From contig NW_024751782.1 in assembly GCF_018991925.1 (NCBI RefSeq), positions 55,001 through 119,000 on the forward strand: a stretch of DNA of 64,000 nt. Direction: 5' to 3'. The stretch is from Homarus americanus (Eukaryota; Arthropoda; Malacostraca; Decapoda; Nephropidae). Of this stretch, positions 36,165 to 47,345 are shown one piece after another; positions within the stretch are counted from its first letter, which is position 1; every line of letters begins with the position of its first letter. Both the position numbers and the translations under genes were made by a program. The notes under the pieces are model-generated. The model saw only the letters and a program-made list of their open reading frames with translations, made no database searches and was not told the origin of the DNA.

Positions 36165-36355
36165 TGTATATAAGGCTACACGCTCCATGTGTGTGTATAT
36201 AAGGCTACACGCTCCATGTGTGTATATAAGGCTACACGCTCCATGTGTGTATATAAGGCTACACGCTCTATGTGTGTATATAAGGCTACACGCTCCATGT
36301 GTGTGTATATAAGGTTACACGGTTCATGTGTGTATATAAGGCTACTCGCTCTTGT
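36165..36355. repeat. 25-27 bp minisatellite with TATATAAGG core
   Basis: Seven copies of TATATAAGGCTACACGCTCC followed by ATGTGTG. Unit length differs by a two-base GT slip. Each copy carries a TATA-box-like TATATAAGG. Confidence 0.94.
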
Positions 36356-36640
36356 TTCTAATGCTACAGGTATACGAGTATATACTACAGATGTTATATC
36401 ATAAATTGCTACACATTAAATCTATAAAACTATCCGTTAAGGTATATATGCATAACTTCACACGTTAGGTATGTATATAAAGCCACACGTCACATAACAA
36501 GGAAACAATTTAGTGTTCCTTTAGGAGTTATGACTTGTCAACCTCAGCCGATTTTGATCCTACGACTTGTGAGAAAAGCCGGTCTGTCCCTTGATTTAAC
36601 CCAGCCGAGGTCTGTATCCAACTCGGCTGGGGGAATGTCT
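36356..36640. other. Short single-copy stretch
   Basis: Includes a diverged TATATAAAGCCACACG near 36475, probably an outlying copy of the TATATAAGG unit. Nothing else recognisable. Confidence 0.5.
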
Positions 36641-36644
36641 CTAG

Positions 36645-36770
36645 CGTCTAGCCTGTGGGATACAACTATATTGCACCTTCTTCCATACGGGATAGAACTG
36701 CATTCCACCTACTTACATGTGAAATAGCACAATCCTCTTTCACGTGGGATAACACTGTCTTGGGTCTCCT
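36645..36770. repeat. Strongly decayed minisatellite, about 30-38 bp period
   Basis: Four degenerate copies of GTGGGATACAACTATATTGCA type (GTGGGATACAACT, CGGGATAGAACTGCATT, GTGAAATAGCACAATC, GTGGGATAACACTGTCTT). Identity is low. Confidence 0.55.
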
Positions 36771-36924
36771 CCCAGGCCGCGGGGATTATCACCAAATAAA
36801 AAGACAATCTTATTTGCATATGTGACAGAATACTGTAGTTAGGAATTATTCAGGCTGCCTTAAGATCAACGTCATTCTGAACCTGAAATGGCGGACACTG
36901 ATTTTTTTAAAGTTAGGGGTTGTT

Positions 36925-37140
36925 ATTTGTGTGATGGAGTGGTGGAGGAGGGGAGATGGTGGTGAAGAAGAGGAGGAAATGGGAGGAGAGGGGAAGGAGT
37001 ATGGGTAGGAGGAGATAAGGATGGTGGAGGAGGGGAAGTATAGGAGGATAGAGGAGGAGAGGAAGAGGGAGTAAGAGAGGGGAGGGGGAGGTTGTGGAAG
37101 GAAGGGGGGGGTAGAAGACCACAAAAAGGAGAGGGGAAAG
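36925..37140. repeat. Polypurine tract
   Basis: GGAGGAGGGGA-type sequence on the plus strand without a fixed unit. Minus-strand Pro/Ser/Leu frames are artefacts. Confidence 0.88.
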
Positions 37141-37149
37141 AAAACATGA

Positions 37150-37360
37150 CAAAGTACGTTCGTCAGTCACTCAGTCAACTAGTCATTCAGTCAGTCACTC
37201 AGTCAACCAGTCACTCAATAATCCAGTAGCACATAGTCGACCAGTCATTGATCAAGTCAGTTATTCACTCAATCAGCCAGTCAGTCACTCACCCATCCGG
37301 TCAGTCGGTCAGCCAGTAAGTGATCCAGTCAGTCAGTCACCCAATCAGGGAGTCAGTCAG
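37150..37360. repeat. Degenerate (CAGT)n-type repeat
   Basis: Repeated CAGTCAGTCACTCAGTCAAC with irregular insertions. The basic unit is the tetranucleotide CAGT/CACT. Confidence 0.85.
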
Positions 37361-37369
37361 GATTTATAT

Positions 37370-37830
37370 CATAGAACAAGAAAAAGGAAACACAGAAGAA
37401 CTCGAGAAATGTTAAAATATTGAACGAAGAAGAAAACAACGAAAGTAAGAGAAGAGAAGACGAATCAGAGTAGATCAAGAGATTATTAAAACAGAGAGAG
37501 ACGGAGAGGGAGACACAAAGGAAAGAAGAAAAGATAAATAAGGAATAGAAAGATTAGTAAAGGAAGAGGTTGAGAGGGAGATTTAAGGAAGAGAAGAATG
37601 AAGGAGATGAGAAGAACATAAGAAGACATTATAAGATTAAGGAGAAGAGGAGGAGGAGGAGAAGGAAGAGGAGAAAAATATACAAAGGAAAAACCATGAC
37701 TACAGAGGGACAACGTAAAAGGATGATGGAAATAGACAAAAATAGAAGAGAATGATAAATGTACGTAAAGAAATGAGAAAAGAAGAAAGATACGATAGGA
37801 AGAGGTGTGAAGAGAGGAAAGAATAATAAG
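37370..37830. other. A/G-rich DNA, no gene seen
   Basis: Strongly strand-asymmetric AG-rich sequence with GAGGAGGAGGAG near 37645. No constant period. Confidence 0.55.
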
Positions 37831-37904
37831 CTCAAACGTTGATAAATACTGAACCGTGTACCGAGTGTAACGTAAATTATTTCTTTTCTACCTCTATTCT
37901 CCTC

Positions 37905-39118
37905 TTCTATCCCTGTACCTCTTTCCTTCTATCCCTGAAACTCTCTACTTCTATCCTTGCACCTCTTTCCTTCTATCCCTGCACCTCTTTCCTTCTATCC
38001 CTGCACCTCTCTCCTTCTATCCCTGAAACTCTCTACTTCTATCCTTGCACCTCTCTCCTTCTATCCCTGCACCTCTTTCCTTCTATCCCTGCACCTCTCT
38101 ACTTCCATCCCTGTACATCTCTCCTTCTATCCCTGCACCTCTCTACTTCTATCCCTGTACGTCTCTCCTTCTATCCCTGTATCTCTCTCTTTCTATCCCT
38201 GTACCTCTCTCCTTCTATCCTACACCTCTCTCCTGCTTCTATCCCTACTACCTCTCCTTCTATCCCTGTACCTCTTTCTTCTATCCCTGCACCTCTCTCC
38301 TTCTATCCCTGCACCTCTCTCCCTTCTATCCTTGTACCTCTCTCTCCTTCTATCCCTGCCTCTCTCTTTCTATCCCTGTACCTCTCCTTCTATCCTGCAC
38401 CTCTCTCCCACCTATCCCTCCACCTCTTTCCCTTCCATCACACACCTCTCTCCTTCTATCCTGGCCATCTATCCTTCCCTATCCCACTACCTCTCTCCTT
38501 CTATCCCTGTACCTCTCTTTCACTTCTATCCCTGCACCTCTCTCCTTCTATCCCTGTACCTCTCTCTTCCCTATCCTGTACCTCTCTCCTTCTATCCTGT
38601 ACATCTCTCCTTCTATCCCTGCACCTCTCCTTCTATCCCTGCCTCTCCCTTCTATCCCTGTACATCTATCGTTCTATCCCTGCCTCTCTCCCTAACTATC
38701 CCCTGTACATCTATCCTTCTATCCTACCTCTCTCCTTCTAGCTCCTGTACATCTATCGTTTCTATCCTGTACCTCTCTCCTTTATCCCTATACATCTATC
38801 CTTCTATCCCCTGCACACCTCTATCCTTCTATCCTACCATACATCTATCCTTCTATCCCTGTTACATCTATCCTTCTATCCCTGCACCTCTATCCTTCTA
38901 TCCCTGTCCACCTCTCTCCTTCTATCCCTGCACCTCTCTACTTCTATCCCTGTACATCTATCCTTCTATCCCTGCACCTCTCTCCTTCTATCCCTGTACA
39001 TCTATCCTTCTATCCCTGCACCTCTATCCTTCTATCCCTGTACATCTATCCTTCTATCCCTGCACCTCTCTCCTTCTATCCCTGTACATCTATCCTTCTA
39101 TCCCTGCATCTCTCTTCT
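37905..39118. repeat. 22-bp pyrimidine-rich minisatellite
   Basis: About 55 copies of a 22-bp unit, CTCTCTCCTTCTATCCCTGC plus AC, with TACATCTATC variants dominating towards the 3' end. 38220-38860 has many small indels. Plus frames up to 419 codons are artefacts (Pro-Leu-Ser-Phe-Tyr-Pro-Cys-Thr). Confidence 0.95.
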
Positions 39119-39902
39119 TTTCCTCGTCTTACTCTCCTCTATCATCACACATTATACCACCCACCATAGTAGTCCTGACTCACACATCCATACAACAACT
39201 AATTCAGGTACTGTAGGTTGAGTTAATGTACTCAGGTCCTCGCTGGTACATTTATGTTAGTACTCTGCTCATGAAGTGTTTAGTTGATAAATAGCAAAAG
39301 TCTCTTGGTTTCATAATGTTTGGGTGATATTTTTTTGTTTTCCTATGGTACTAATTGAATACCGAAATGATATTGTACAGTAATATATTTTGCTCTAACC
39401 TAAAATAGATTATGATCACGTTTGTCAAGAACTAGAATTTTCAGTATGTTTACACGAGTATGTTCTAACAAGGCTGATGTTGCATGTAATTAAGAGACCA
39501 GGTGTCCTTAAGCGTTCCCAGTAATTAAGGTGCTTGAGTACGGAATTGAGGGCTGTTTAACATCTTGGTATACACACACACTCTAAGCTCCGCTGATTCA
39601 CCGCGACCTTAGATGGAAATTTAACTAAATAGACACACTGGAGACAAAGAAGTTTTAAAGAATGCTGAGATGAGTTAGGATATGTCTGTCATGAGGAAAG
39701 CTTTTGATTTAGTTAAAAAAGAGTACCCTTAGTTTATACTCTGGAGTTATGTGACGTTGTTATTCAAAAAGCAAAATGATATTTATGTTAGAGTTATCAA
39801 GAATAATGTTAGAAGTAATATTACTAAAGCTCGGGTTTTTAAAGCATTTATTACACACAATCTTCAAGCTGACTGATTTAAGATTGACTGCAGTATCTAG
39901 GT

Positions 39903-39905
<3 letters not shown>
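39119..39905. other. AT-rich DNA, no gene seen
   Basis: Single-copy-like. No repeat or exon supported. Confidence 0.5.

Positions 39906-39944
<39 letters not shown>
39906..39944. repeat. (CT)n microsatellite
   Basis: About 19 CT units, followed by loosely pyrimidine-rich sequence to about 40150. Confidence 0.96.
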
Positions 39945-39947
<3 letters not shown>

Positions 39948-40149
39948 CTATATTTTCCTATTTCTGCACATTTTCTGATTATCTATCTCTCCTTTTTATA
40001 ATCCTCCCCTCATCTGTCTCTCCTTCTACCGCTCACATCATCTCTCTCTACCCTCACCTCCCCTCATCATCTTTTCCTGCCCTCACCATCCCTCGTCCTC
40101 GCCCCCCCAACTCATCATCTCCCCTACCCTCACCCTCCCTCGTTCTCCC

Positions 40150-40400
40150 CTCCACGTCTGAGCGATCCGTCACCGGGAAGTGGACTTATGACCGACTTCA
40201 GGCCTCGTTAATGACCGTCTACATTATGATTATCAAGACACATGGGACCCACGCCACGTCTCGGGCCCAGGCAATCTTCCATCGTCGTTGTGTCATTACC
40301 ATAGCAGCCACAACATCTGGGCCGTGAGCCGCGGTAATGTGCCGTGAGAATCGGATCTTCGGGATCGGAATGCCTTTCCTGGGGATCTTAGTGGGCTCAT
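40150..40400. promoter_or_regulatory. Non-repetitive GC-rich island (candidate conserved element)
   Basis: A 250-bp block of balanced sequence between a pyrimidine tract and AT-rich DNA. It has several homeodomain-like cores (TTATGACC, CGTTAATGACC, CATTATGATTA) and CAGGCCTCGTTAA. Stop-free frames exist on both strands (plus to 40325, minus 40219-40443), but I recognise no protein. A conserved element or a cryptic exon are both possible. Confidence 0.22.
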
Positions 40401-40443
40401 GGCTCAGGCGGTCAACAGGGGAGTGAAAGAGAAAGAGAGGCAA

Positions 40444-41341
40444 GTTTATCGATTCATTTTTTTTTTCATAGTTTGTTTTCTAAATTTATACGGATATAGG
40501 TGTATCATCTTTACAAAATATACAGAAATCATCAAAATTTTGAAATCGCTGATGGGTACTTCGACTGTCTGTTCCCGTTTCATTAAATATTAGAGTTACG
40601 TGGTATTGAATCCTGTACACTTATAAATTCTGTCCCATTAACTGAATATTGTTAAGTATTTCCTGACTAGTACTAGGTGGTGGCACACTCTCTGGGTGTT
40701 CTCCTCAGGGTTTCGTGGTCATAAACTCTTAACTACAGATTTGAGAAGAACTGTAGCATTGTTCACGTTAGTTTGCGTTACAGAATTCATGTCTATTCGA
40801 TTAGATACCGTGTAATTTAAACATTTCATGACATAGATAATTCGTGCCACTTGTGGATAAATATTTTTCTTTCAATCGTTTCTAATAAATTCTTTCTCTA
40901 CATTAATTTTGTAGAAACCTTACCATTGAACAGAAGGATATTATTTTTCACTGTATGCTACAGTGATTGAAATAAAACATTGTATTCAATAAAAAATACG
41001 GTAATAAATGGTTACCACAATAAAAGGTCAAACTGACTACACATAAAGTCTTCATGGTACTAAAACTTCACATTATGACAAGTTAAATATAATATGATAA
41101 GACATATTACATAAAAGCTCGGAATATTCCATAAAACAATTGAAGTGCTAATGTTAAAATAAGATCGTCAAAACAGAATTAAATTATTTTACATCTGACT
41201 TTCTGCACATGCATATTAAACTGATTATTTCCTATCGCATTAATCTCTCTGCCACCTTCCCTGATTTATTTGGTTTCCCTCACCTGAAATAGAAGACAAG
41301 AGAATAATAATATTTTTTACCATGGTGGATGATCTATGAAA
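40444..41341. other. AT-rich DNA, no gene seen
   Basis: No tandem structure before the 30-bp array starts. Short open frames only. Confidence 0.5.
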
Positions 41342-42341
41342 CACCTGTACACTATAGTCCTATGTATTAGACATCTGTACACTATAATCCTATGTATTAG
41401 ACATCTGTACACTATAGTCCCATGTATTAGACACCTGTACACTATAGTCCCATGTATTAGACACCTGTGCACTATAGTCCCATGTATTAGACACCTGTAC
41501 ACTATAGTCCCATGTATTAGACACCTGTACACTATAGTCCCATGTATTAGACACCTGTACACTATAGTCCCATGTATTAGACACCTGTACACTATAGTCC
41601 ATGTATTAGACACCTGTACACTATAGTCCTATGTATTAGACATCTGTACACTATAATCCTATGTATTAGACATCTGTACACTATAGTCCCATGTATTAGA
41701 CACCTGTACACTATAGTCCCATGTATTAGACACCTGTGCACTATAGTCCCATGTATTAGACACCTGTACACTATAGTCCCATGTATTAGACACCTGTACA
41801 CTATAGTCCCATGTATTAGACACCTGTACACTATAGTCCCATGTATTAGACACCTGTACACTATAGTCCATGTATTAGACACCTGTACACTATAGTCCCA
41901 TGTATTAGACACCTGTACATATAGTCCTACGTATTGAACACCTGTACACTATAGTCCCATGTATTAGACACCTGTGCACTATAGTCCTATGTATTGAACA
42001 CTTACAATGCACTATAGTCTATGTATTAGACACCTGTGCACTAAAGTCATATGTATTAGACACCTGTGCACTATAGTCCCATGTATTAGACACCTGTACA
42101 CTATAGTCCCATGTATTAGACACCTGTACACTATAGTCCCATGTATTAGACACCTGTACACTATAGTCCCATGTATTAGACACCTGTACACTATAGTCCA
42201 TGTATTAGACACCTGTACACTATAGTCCCATGTATTAGACACCTGTACACTATAGTCCTACGTATTAGACACCTGTACACTATAGTCCTACGTATTAGAC
42301 ACCTGTACACTATAGTCCTACGTATTAGACACCTGTACACT
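41342..42341. repeat. 30-bp minisatellite with exact 269-bp duplication
   Basis: About 33 copies of CACCTGTACACTATAGTCCC plus ATGTATTAGA. Units 1-9 (41342-41610) and 10-18 (41611-41879) share the same ordered variants: two CATCTG units, one ATAATCC, one TGTGCAC and a final 29-bp unit lacking one C. A partial third block ends with the same 29-bp variant near 42181-42209. Both strands are open because 30 is a multiple of 3; the frames are artefacts. Confidence 0.97.
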
Positions 42342-42345
42342 CGCC

Positions 42346-42960
42346 CTATATTAGAAAACGCGACGTACTCCCCACATACACTACATCACATCATAAACAA
42401 GTGAAACAGATATACAACCCTGGAATACAGTTCGAGTGTGAGACAGACAGTATGTGGGGCGCCGGATCTGCTGCTGTTGGTTTTTCTATGAGTATTTTCA
42501 TGTGCTTGTATGTCAAAAGTCCTACTCTGTTTATTTTGTTATTGTATATTTGATAAGTAGTTGTGTTTATGTGTTCTTTTAGCGACATATTCGTGACTAT
42601 TGACGTTACTGCATCAACACTGGTCATGACTATCAATGTATTTATTGTTTTGTTTTATTCAAGCATGAAATTAATGGAACTGTCAGTGGTACAATAATTT
42701 TTTTCTTCAGCAACGTAGTTTAAATTGGCACAAGAAATATTGCAAGGTTGTTATGAAACGTAGAAATTGAAGAGATAATTAATAGAATATGTTTACCTGT
42801 TTTGTTAACTTTCTGTAATAGGCCATATAACAATCCTGGTTTAAAAACATGTCATTTACCTTATCATGAAACAAAGGCTCCTAAAGTGCATTTCTTATGG
42901 CACTTAGAAATTTATGCATGAATGTTGAATGAATAATTACTTTTACTAAGCGTATTTTTT
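42346..42960. other. AT-rich DNA, no gene seen
   Basis: Single-copy-like. Ends in a polypyrimidine stretch (42955-42969) that forms a strong splice-acceptor match. Confidence 0.5.
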
Positions 42961-42971
42961 TTTCTTTGCAG

Positions 42972-43009
42972 GTATGGAAGACAACGGCGTAAGGGGGAAA
43001 TTAAAGATG
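42972..43009 (+). other. Candidate 38-bp micro-exon
   Basis: Upstream is TACTAAG (branch-point-like, about 25 bp away), a run of T/C and TTGCAG. Downstream, ATG is followed by GTAGGT, a fair donor. Within it one frame reads YGRQRRKGEIKD and would continue past the donor to a stop as DGRCASL; another starts MEDNGVRGKLKM. Either an internal micro-exon or a short terminal exon is possible. I recognise no protein family, and such acceptors also occur by chance. Confidence 0.2.
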
Positions 43010-43224
43010 GTAGGTGTGCGTCTTTGTGACAGTCCGCCATACGTCCTCTGATTATTTCTCTACGTTGTAACACTTGTTCTGGAGGTTCGTCAGGCGCGTT
43101 AAGTTGTTCAATTTTAATCGTTGAGAGTCGGTGGAAGGTCATGTGTAGGTAATGGTTGTGTGTGTGTGTGTGTGTTGGCACTGGTGGTGTAAGTGACGAA
43201 GAGAACAGCCATGAGTGACTATAT
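43010..43224. other. Short mixed stretch with (GT)n
   Basis: Contains a short GT run at about 43156-43173. Otherwise unremarkable. Confidence 0.5.
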
Positions 43225-43640
43225 TTAGGGTGTCTTCCCCCTCCCCTTTTCCTCCTCCTCCTCCACCTCCTACCCCCTAACACCTCCTCCCCCCAACACC
43301 TCCTTCCCCCTTCCACCTCTTCTCTGCCTTTCCACCACTTCCCCCCTTTCTATCTCCTCCCCCTTTCCACCTCCTTCCCCCTTCCACCTCCTCCCCCCTT
43401 CCACCTCCTCCTTCCACCTCCTCCCCTTCCAAATGCCCCTTCCTCCCCTTCCACCTCCCCTTCCTCCCTCCTCCCCTTCCACCACCTCCTCCCCCTAACA
43501 CCTCCTCCCCCTAACACCTCCTTCCCCCTTCCACCTCTTCTCCGCCTTTCCACCGCTTCCCCTTTCTATCTCCTCCCCTTCTTCCCCCTCCCCCTTCCAC
43601 CCACCTCCCCCTTCCACCACCTCCTTCTCTATATCCTATT
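43225..43640. repeat. Pyrimidine minisatellite, about 15-bp unit
   Basis: Units of CCACCTCCTCCCCCTT type. A block containing TTCCACCTCTTCTCTGCC at about 43313 recurs near 43530, suggesting internal duplication. Minus-strand Gly/Arg/Glu frames are artefacts. Confidence 0.9.
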
Positions 43641-43914
43641 TTCTCTCATAACGTCATCATATTTGGTGAAGCCTTTAATTTATTCGCCTTACGTCACCAT
43701 TGCGTGTGCGTGCTTATGTGTGTGTGTGTGCGTGTGTGCGAGTGGACGTAAAATGGAGACAGATAGAGTAAGAATAAGAGAGGTAGAGAGAGAAGAAGGA
43801 GAATGAGGAATAAAGAGAAAACCTACTCAAGACATTCAACATGAAAGGAAAATTTTTCTCGTTTCGCCGGGAATAATTATTTTACCTTCAGAGTTGGTCT
43901 TTGGCTCACCCGGG
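43641..43914. other. Mixed DNA between arrays
   Basis: Contains a GTGT/GCGT-rich patch at 43704-43742 and an AG-rich patch to 43820. No gene. Confidence 0.5.
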
Positions 43915-44420
43915 TATTGAGTGGTGGAGGAGAGGGTGAGTGGGGAGAGGAGGTATTGAGTGGTGGAGGAGAGGGTGAGTGGGGAGAGGAGGTATTGAGT
44001 GGTGGAGGAGAGGGTGAGTGGGGAGAGGAGGTATTGAGTGGTGGAGGAGAGGGTGAGTGGGGAGAGGAGGTGACCAGTGGTGGAGGGGAGAGGGTGAGTG
44101 GGGGAGAGGAGGTATTGGTGGTGAGGGGTGAGTGGGGATAGGAGGTATTGAGTGGTGGAGGAGAGGGGTGAGTGGGGGAGAGGAGGTATTGAGGTGAGGT
44201 GGAGGAGAGGGGTGAGTGGGGAGGGAGGTATTGATTGGTGGAGGAGGGGTGAGTGGGGAGAGGAGGTATTGAGTGGTGGAGGAGAGGGTGAGTGGGGAGA
44301 GGAGGTATTGAGTGGTGGAGGAGGGGGTGAGTGGGGAGAGGAGGTATTGAGTGGTGGAGGAGGGGGTGAGTGCGGAGAGGAGGTATTGAGTGGGGGAGGA
44401 AGGAGTAAATGGAGAGAGGA
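43915..44420. repeat. 39-bp purine-rich minisatellite
   Basis: About 12 units of TATTGAGTGGTGGAGGAGAG plus GGTGAGTGGGGAGAGGAGG. First four units nearly exact; 44070-44240 carries indels; later units exact again. The 39-bp length keeps one frame open (Glu-Val-Leu-Ser-Gly-Gly-Gly peptide), an artefact. Looser copies continue to about 44620. Confidence 0.95.
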
Positions 44421-44784
44421 GGAAGCAGGGAGTGAGTGGGAAGAGGAGGAAGGGGGGGATATTAGAAGTATTGAGTGGGGAAGGAAGGAGTGGGTGGGAG
44501 GAGAGAGAGAGTGTATGAGACAGGGAGGGAGTGAATGGTGGAGGATGGAGTGAGAGTTTGATAGGATGGAGTAAGTGGTGGTGGTGATGGTGGAGGAGGA
44601 AGAGGAGGAGGAAGGGACACTTATCCAACATCATCCACCATCCCAATATCCACCAGCACCACATCCGTCACCAGGAGGCAGCCCCCACCCTCCTCAAACC
44701 CAATACAGTACAATGTTGGCCATCCATCAACCTTGAACCAGACAACATTAGCCTTAGAATTACGGGTTTATTGTAGTTGTCTTT
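44421..44784. other. Purine-rich tail then mixed DNA
   Basis: 44421-44620 is decayed GGAGGA-rich sequence derived from the 39-bp array. 44620-44784 has CATCCACCA/CCAGCACCAC-rich single-copy-like sequence. Confidence 0.5.
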
Positions 44785-46505
44785 GTCCCACTACCTGTTG
44801 TTGATTTTCACCCACTTCCTGTTGTTGCCTTTCACCCACTACCCTTTGTTGCCTTTCACCCACTACCTGTTGTTGCCTTTCACCCACTACCTGTTGTTGC
44901 CTTTCACCCACTACCTGTTGTTGCCTTTCACCCACTACCTGTTGTTGCCTTTCACCCACTACCTGTTGTTGCTTTTCACCCACTACCTGTTGTTGCCGTT
45001 CACCCACTACCCGTTGTTGCCGTTCACCAACTACCCGTTGTTGCCTTTCACCCACTACCGTTGTTGCCGTTCACCCACTACCGTTGTTGCCGTTCACCCA
45101 CTACCGTTGTTGCTTCACCACTACCGTTGTTGCCTTCACCCACTGCCGTTGTTGCCTTTCACCCACTACCTGTTGTTGCCTTTCACCCACTACCTGTTGT
45201 TTCCGTTCACCACTACCTTTTGTTGCCTTTCACCCACTACCCGTTGTTGCCTTTCACCCACTACCTTTGTTGCTTTTCACCCACTACCCGTTGTTGCCTT
45301 TCACCCACTACCTGTTGTTGCCGTTCACCCACTACCGTTGTTGCCTTTCACCCACTACCCGTTGTTGCCTTTCACCACTACCTGTTGTTGCTTTTCACCC
45401 ACTACCTGTTGTTACCTTTCACCCACTACCGTTGTTGCCTTTCACCCACTACCTGTTGTTGCCTTTCACCCACTACCGTTGTTGCCTTTCACCCACTACC
45501 TGTTGTTGCCTTTCACCCACTACCTGTTGTTGCCTTTCACCCACTACCTGTTGTTGCCTTTCACCCACTACCTGTTGTTGCCTTTCACCCACTACCTGTT
45601 GTTGCCTTTCACCCACTACCTGTTGTTGCCTTTCACCCACTACCTGTTGTTGCCTTTCACCCACTACCCGTTGTTGCCGTTCACCCACTACCGTTGTTGC
45701 CTTTCACCTACCTGTTGTTGCCTTTCACCCACTACCCGTTGTTGCCTTTCACCCACTACCTGTTGTTGCCTTTCACCCACTATCCGTTGTTGCCTTTCAC
45801 CCACTACCCGTTGTTGCCTTTCACCCACTACCTGTTGTTGCCTTCCACCCACTACCCGTTGTTGCCGTTCACCCACTACCTGTTTGCCTTTCACCCTACC
45901 TGTTGTTGCCTTTCACCCACTACCTGTTGTTGCCGTTCACCCTACCGTTGTTGCCTTTCACCACCCCGTTGTTGCCGTTACCCACTACCTGTTGTTGCCT
46001 TTCACCCACTACCTGTTGTTGCCTTTCACCACTGTTGCCTTTCACCCACTACCTGTTGCTGCCTTTCACCCACTACCGTTGTTGCCTTTCACCCACTACC
46101 TGTTGTTGCCTTTCACCCTACCGTTGTTGCCTTTCACCCACTACCGTTGTTGCCGTTCACCACTACCTGTTGTTGCCTTTCACCCACTACCTGTTGTTGC
46201 CTTTCACCCACTACCTGTTGTTGCCTTCCTACCCTTTTGCCCTACCTGTTGTTTACCCTTGTTGCTTCACCCTGTTGTTGCTTCACCACTACGTTGTGCT
46301 TTCACCCTCCGTTTTGCGTTCAGTACCTGTTGTTGCCTTTCACCCTACCTGTTGTTGCGTTCACCCACTACTTTTGCCTTTCATTGTTGCTTTCCCCACT
46401 ACCGTTGTTGCTTTCACCACTACTTTGTTGCTTTTACCTGTTGCTTTCACCCACTACCTGTTGTTGCCTTTCACCCACTACCTGTTGTTGCCTTTCACCT
46501 GTGGT
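44785..46505. repeat. 24-bp minisatellite, largest array
   Basis: About 70 copies of CACCCACTACCTGTTGTTGC plus CTTT. All three plus frames and one minus frame are open for hundreds of codons because 24 is a multiple of 3 and no frame has a stop. The peptides (THYLLLPF, HPLPVVAF, SPTTCCCL) are artefacts. 46220-46440 is heavily broken by deletions, then perfect units resume at about 46450, which is suspicious for consensus error. Confidence 0.96.
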
Positions 46506-47040
46506 TTTCTAATGTTGAGTTGATGAGTTATTAATACGACGTTGAAATATAACTGTATTGGATATTGGGTTAATTTGTCTTACTATGAAAACATTGTGAT
46601 AAATGTATGCTGAGATGACCAAGTGGATCTTTATTTTCATTTCTTTAGTATTTATTAACGTATTTCTGTGCCTATCCTCCTTTATCATCTGACTCCTCCC
46701 ATCCCTCCCTAATATCCTCCTGACTCCCCCACTCCTCCTCCCCACATCGTCTCCCAGAACTTGGTAAATTATGTACTGTAGGTATAACCTTCATTATTTG
46801 ACTGTCACTCCCTTACGGACCTAAATATATCTGGCACTGGCACTGTACTTATGAGGTCACATAAGGTATACTCCATCTTAGTGCCTTATATGGCAGCGAG
46901 GTTTCAACACCGATGATGGAAATGCTCACCGGCAATAAATAAATAAATAAACGTGTAAATACTGCAAAGAGTAAGTTTCAGCAACAAAAAACACTATCGT
47001 CGATTCCGAACTGTAATGGAATATTCCTCTACTTATTCCA
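46506..47040. other. Single-copy-like DNA, no gene seen
   Basis: Mixed DNA with an (AAAT)n run at about 46936-46950. No exon or array. Confidence 0.5.
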
Positions 47041-47059
47041 GTCACTTGTGTGTGATCTC

Positions 47060-47345
47060 GTTTGATTATGGTGAGTCGTGGTGGAGAGTTCAGACGTACT
47101 CTTCTTGAAAGTAAGTGGGTCAGGGTTCGATCCCCGGGCAATGTGAAGGTGTGGATAAGTCTCTTTATAAGCCATTTGCCTCTGTCTACCCAGCAGTAAT
47201 TGGGAACTTGGATGTTTAATCGATTCGTGGGGTATTTTTCCGGTATAATTGTAAACCTGTGTGGATGGCGAGTTGAGTCGTTCTCTGAGTTATACCTACA
47301 GACCGGATCATACGCCTCGCTACCTCAGATCGAGTTGTTGTGTTG
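47060..47345 (+). mobile_element. tRNA-derived SINE-like unit
   Basis: A Pol III B box matching consensus exactly, GGTTCGATCC, at 47124-47133, with an A-box-like TGGTGGAGAGTT at 47079-47090, about 34 bp upstream, as in tRNA genes. The head is too diverged to fold as a functional tRNA. It is followed by CTGTCTACCCAGCAGTAAT (47182-47200) and GGGAACTTGG, resembling the body of a repeat I recall as common in decapods. The downstream part with ACAGACCGG and CATACGCCTCG may belong to the same element. No poly-A or target duplication is clear. Confidence 0.55.

Noticed and set aside
37957..39216. 419-codon frame rich in Ser-Phe-Tyr-Pro-Cys
   Set aside because: Read-through of the 22-bp array. Parallel frames are equally open.
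39776..40327. 183-codon plus frame crossing a CT microsatellite
   Set aside because: The Ser/Leu block is the microsatellite and the N-terminal part is AT-rich chance sequence. The distal part is reported only as a GC-rich island.
41317..42242. Open frames on both strands with Cys-containing 10-residue repeats
   Set aside because: A 30-bp unit is a multiple of three. Both strands are open, so there is no evidence for either as protein.
41342..42341. CRISPR-like regularity
   Set aside because: Units are contiguous 30-mers without unique spacers, and the DNA is eukaryotic in character. It is a minisatellite.
44777..46534. 585-, 483- and 479-codon overlapping frames
   Set aside because: All three frames are open simultaneously over a 24-bp repeat. 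This is a property of the unit, not of coding selection.
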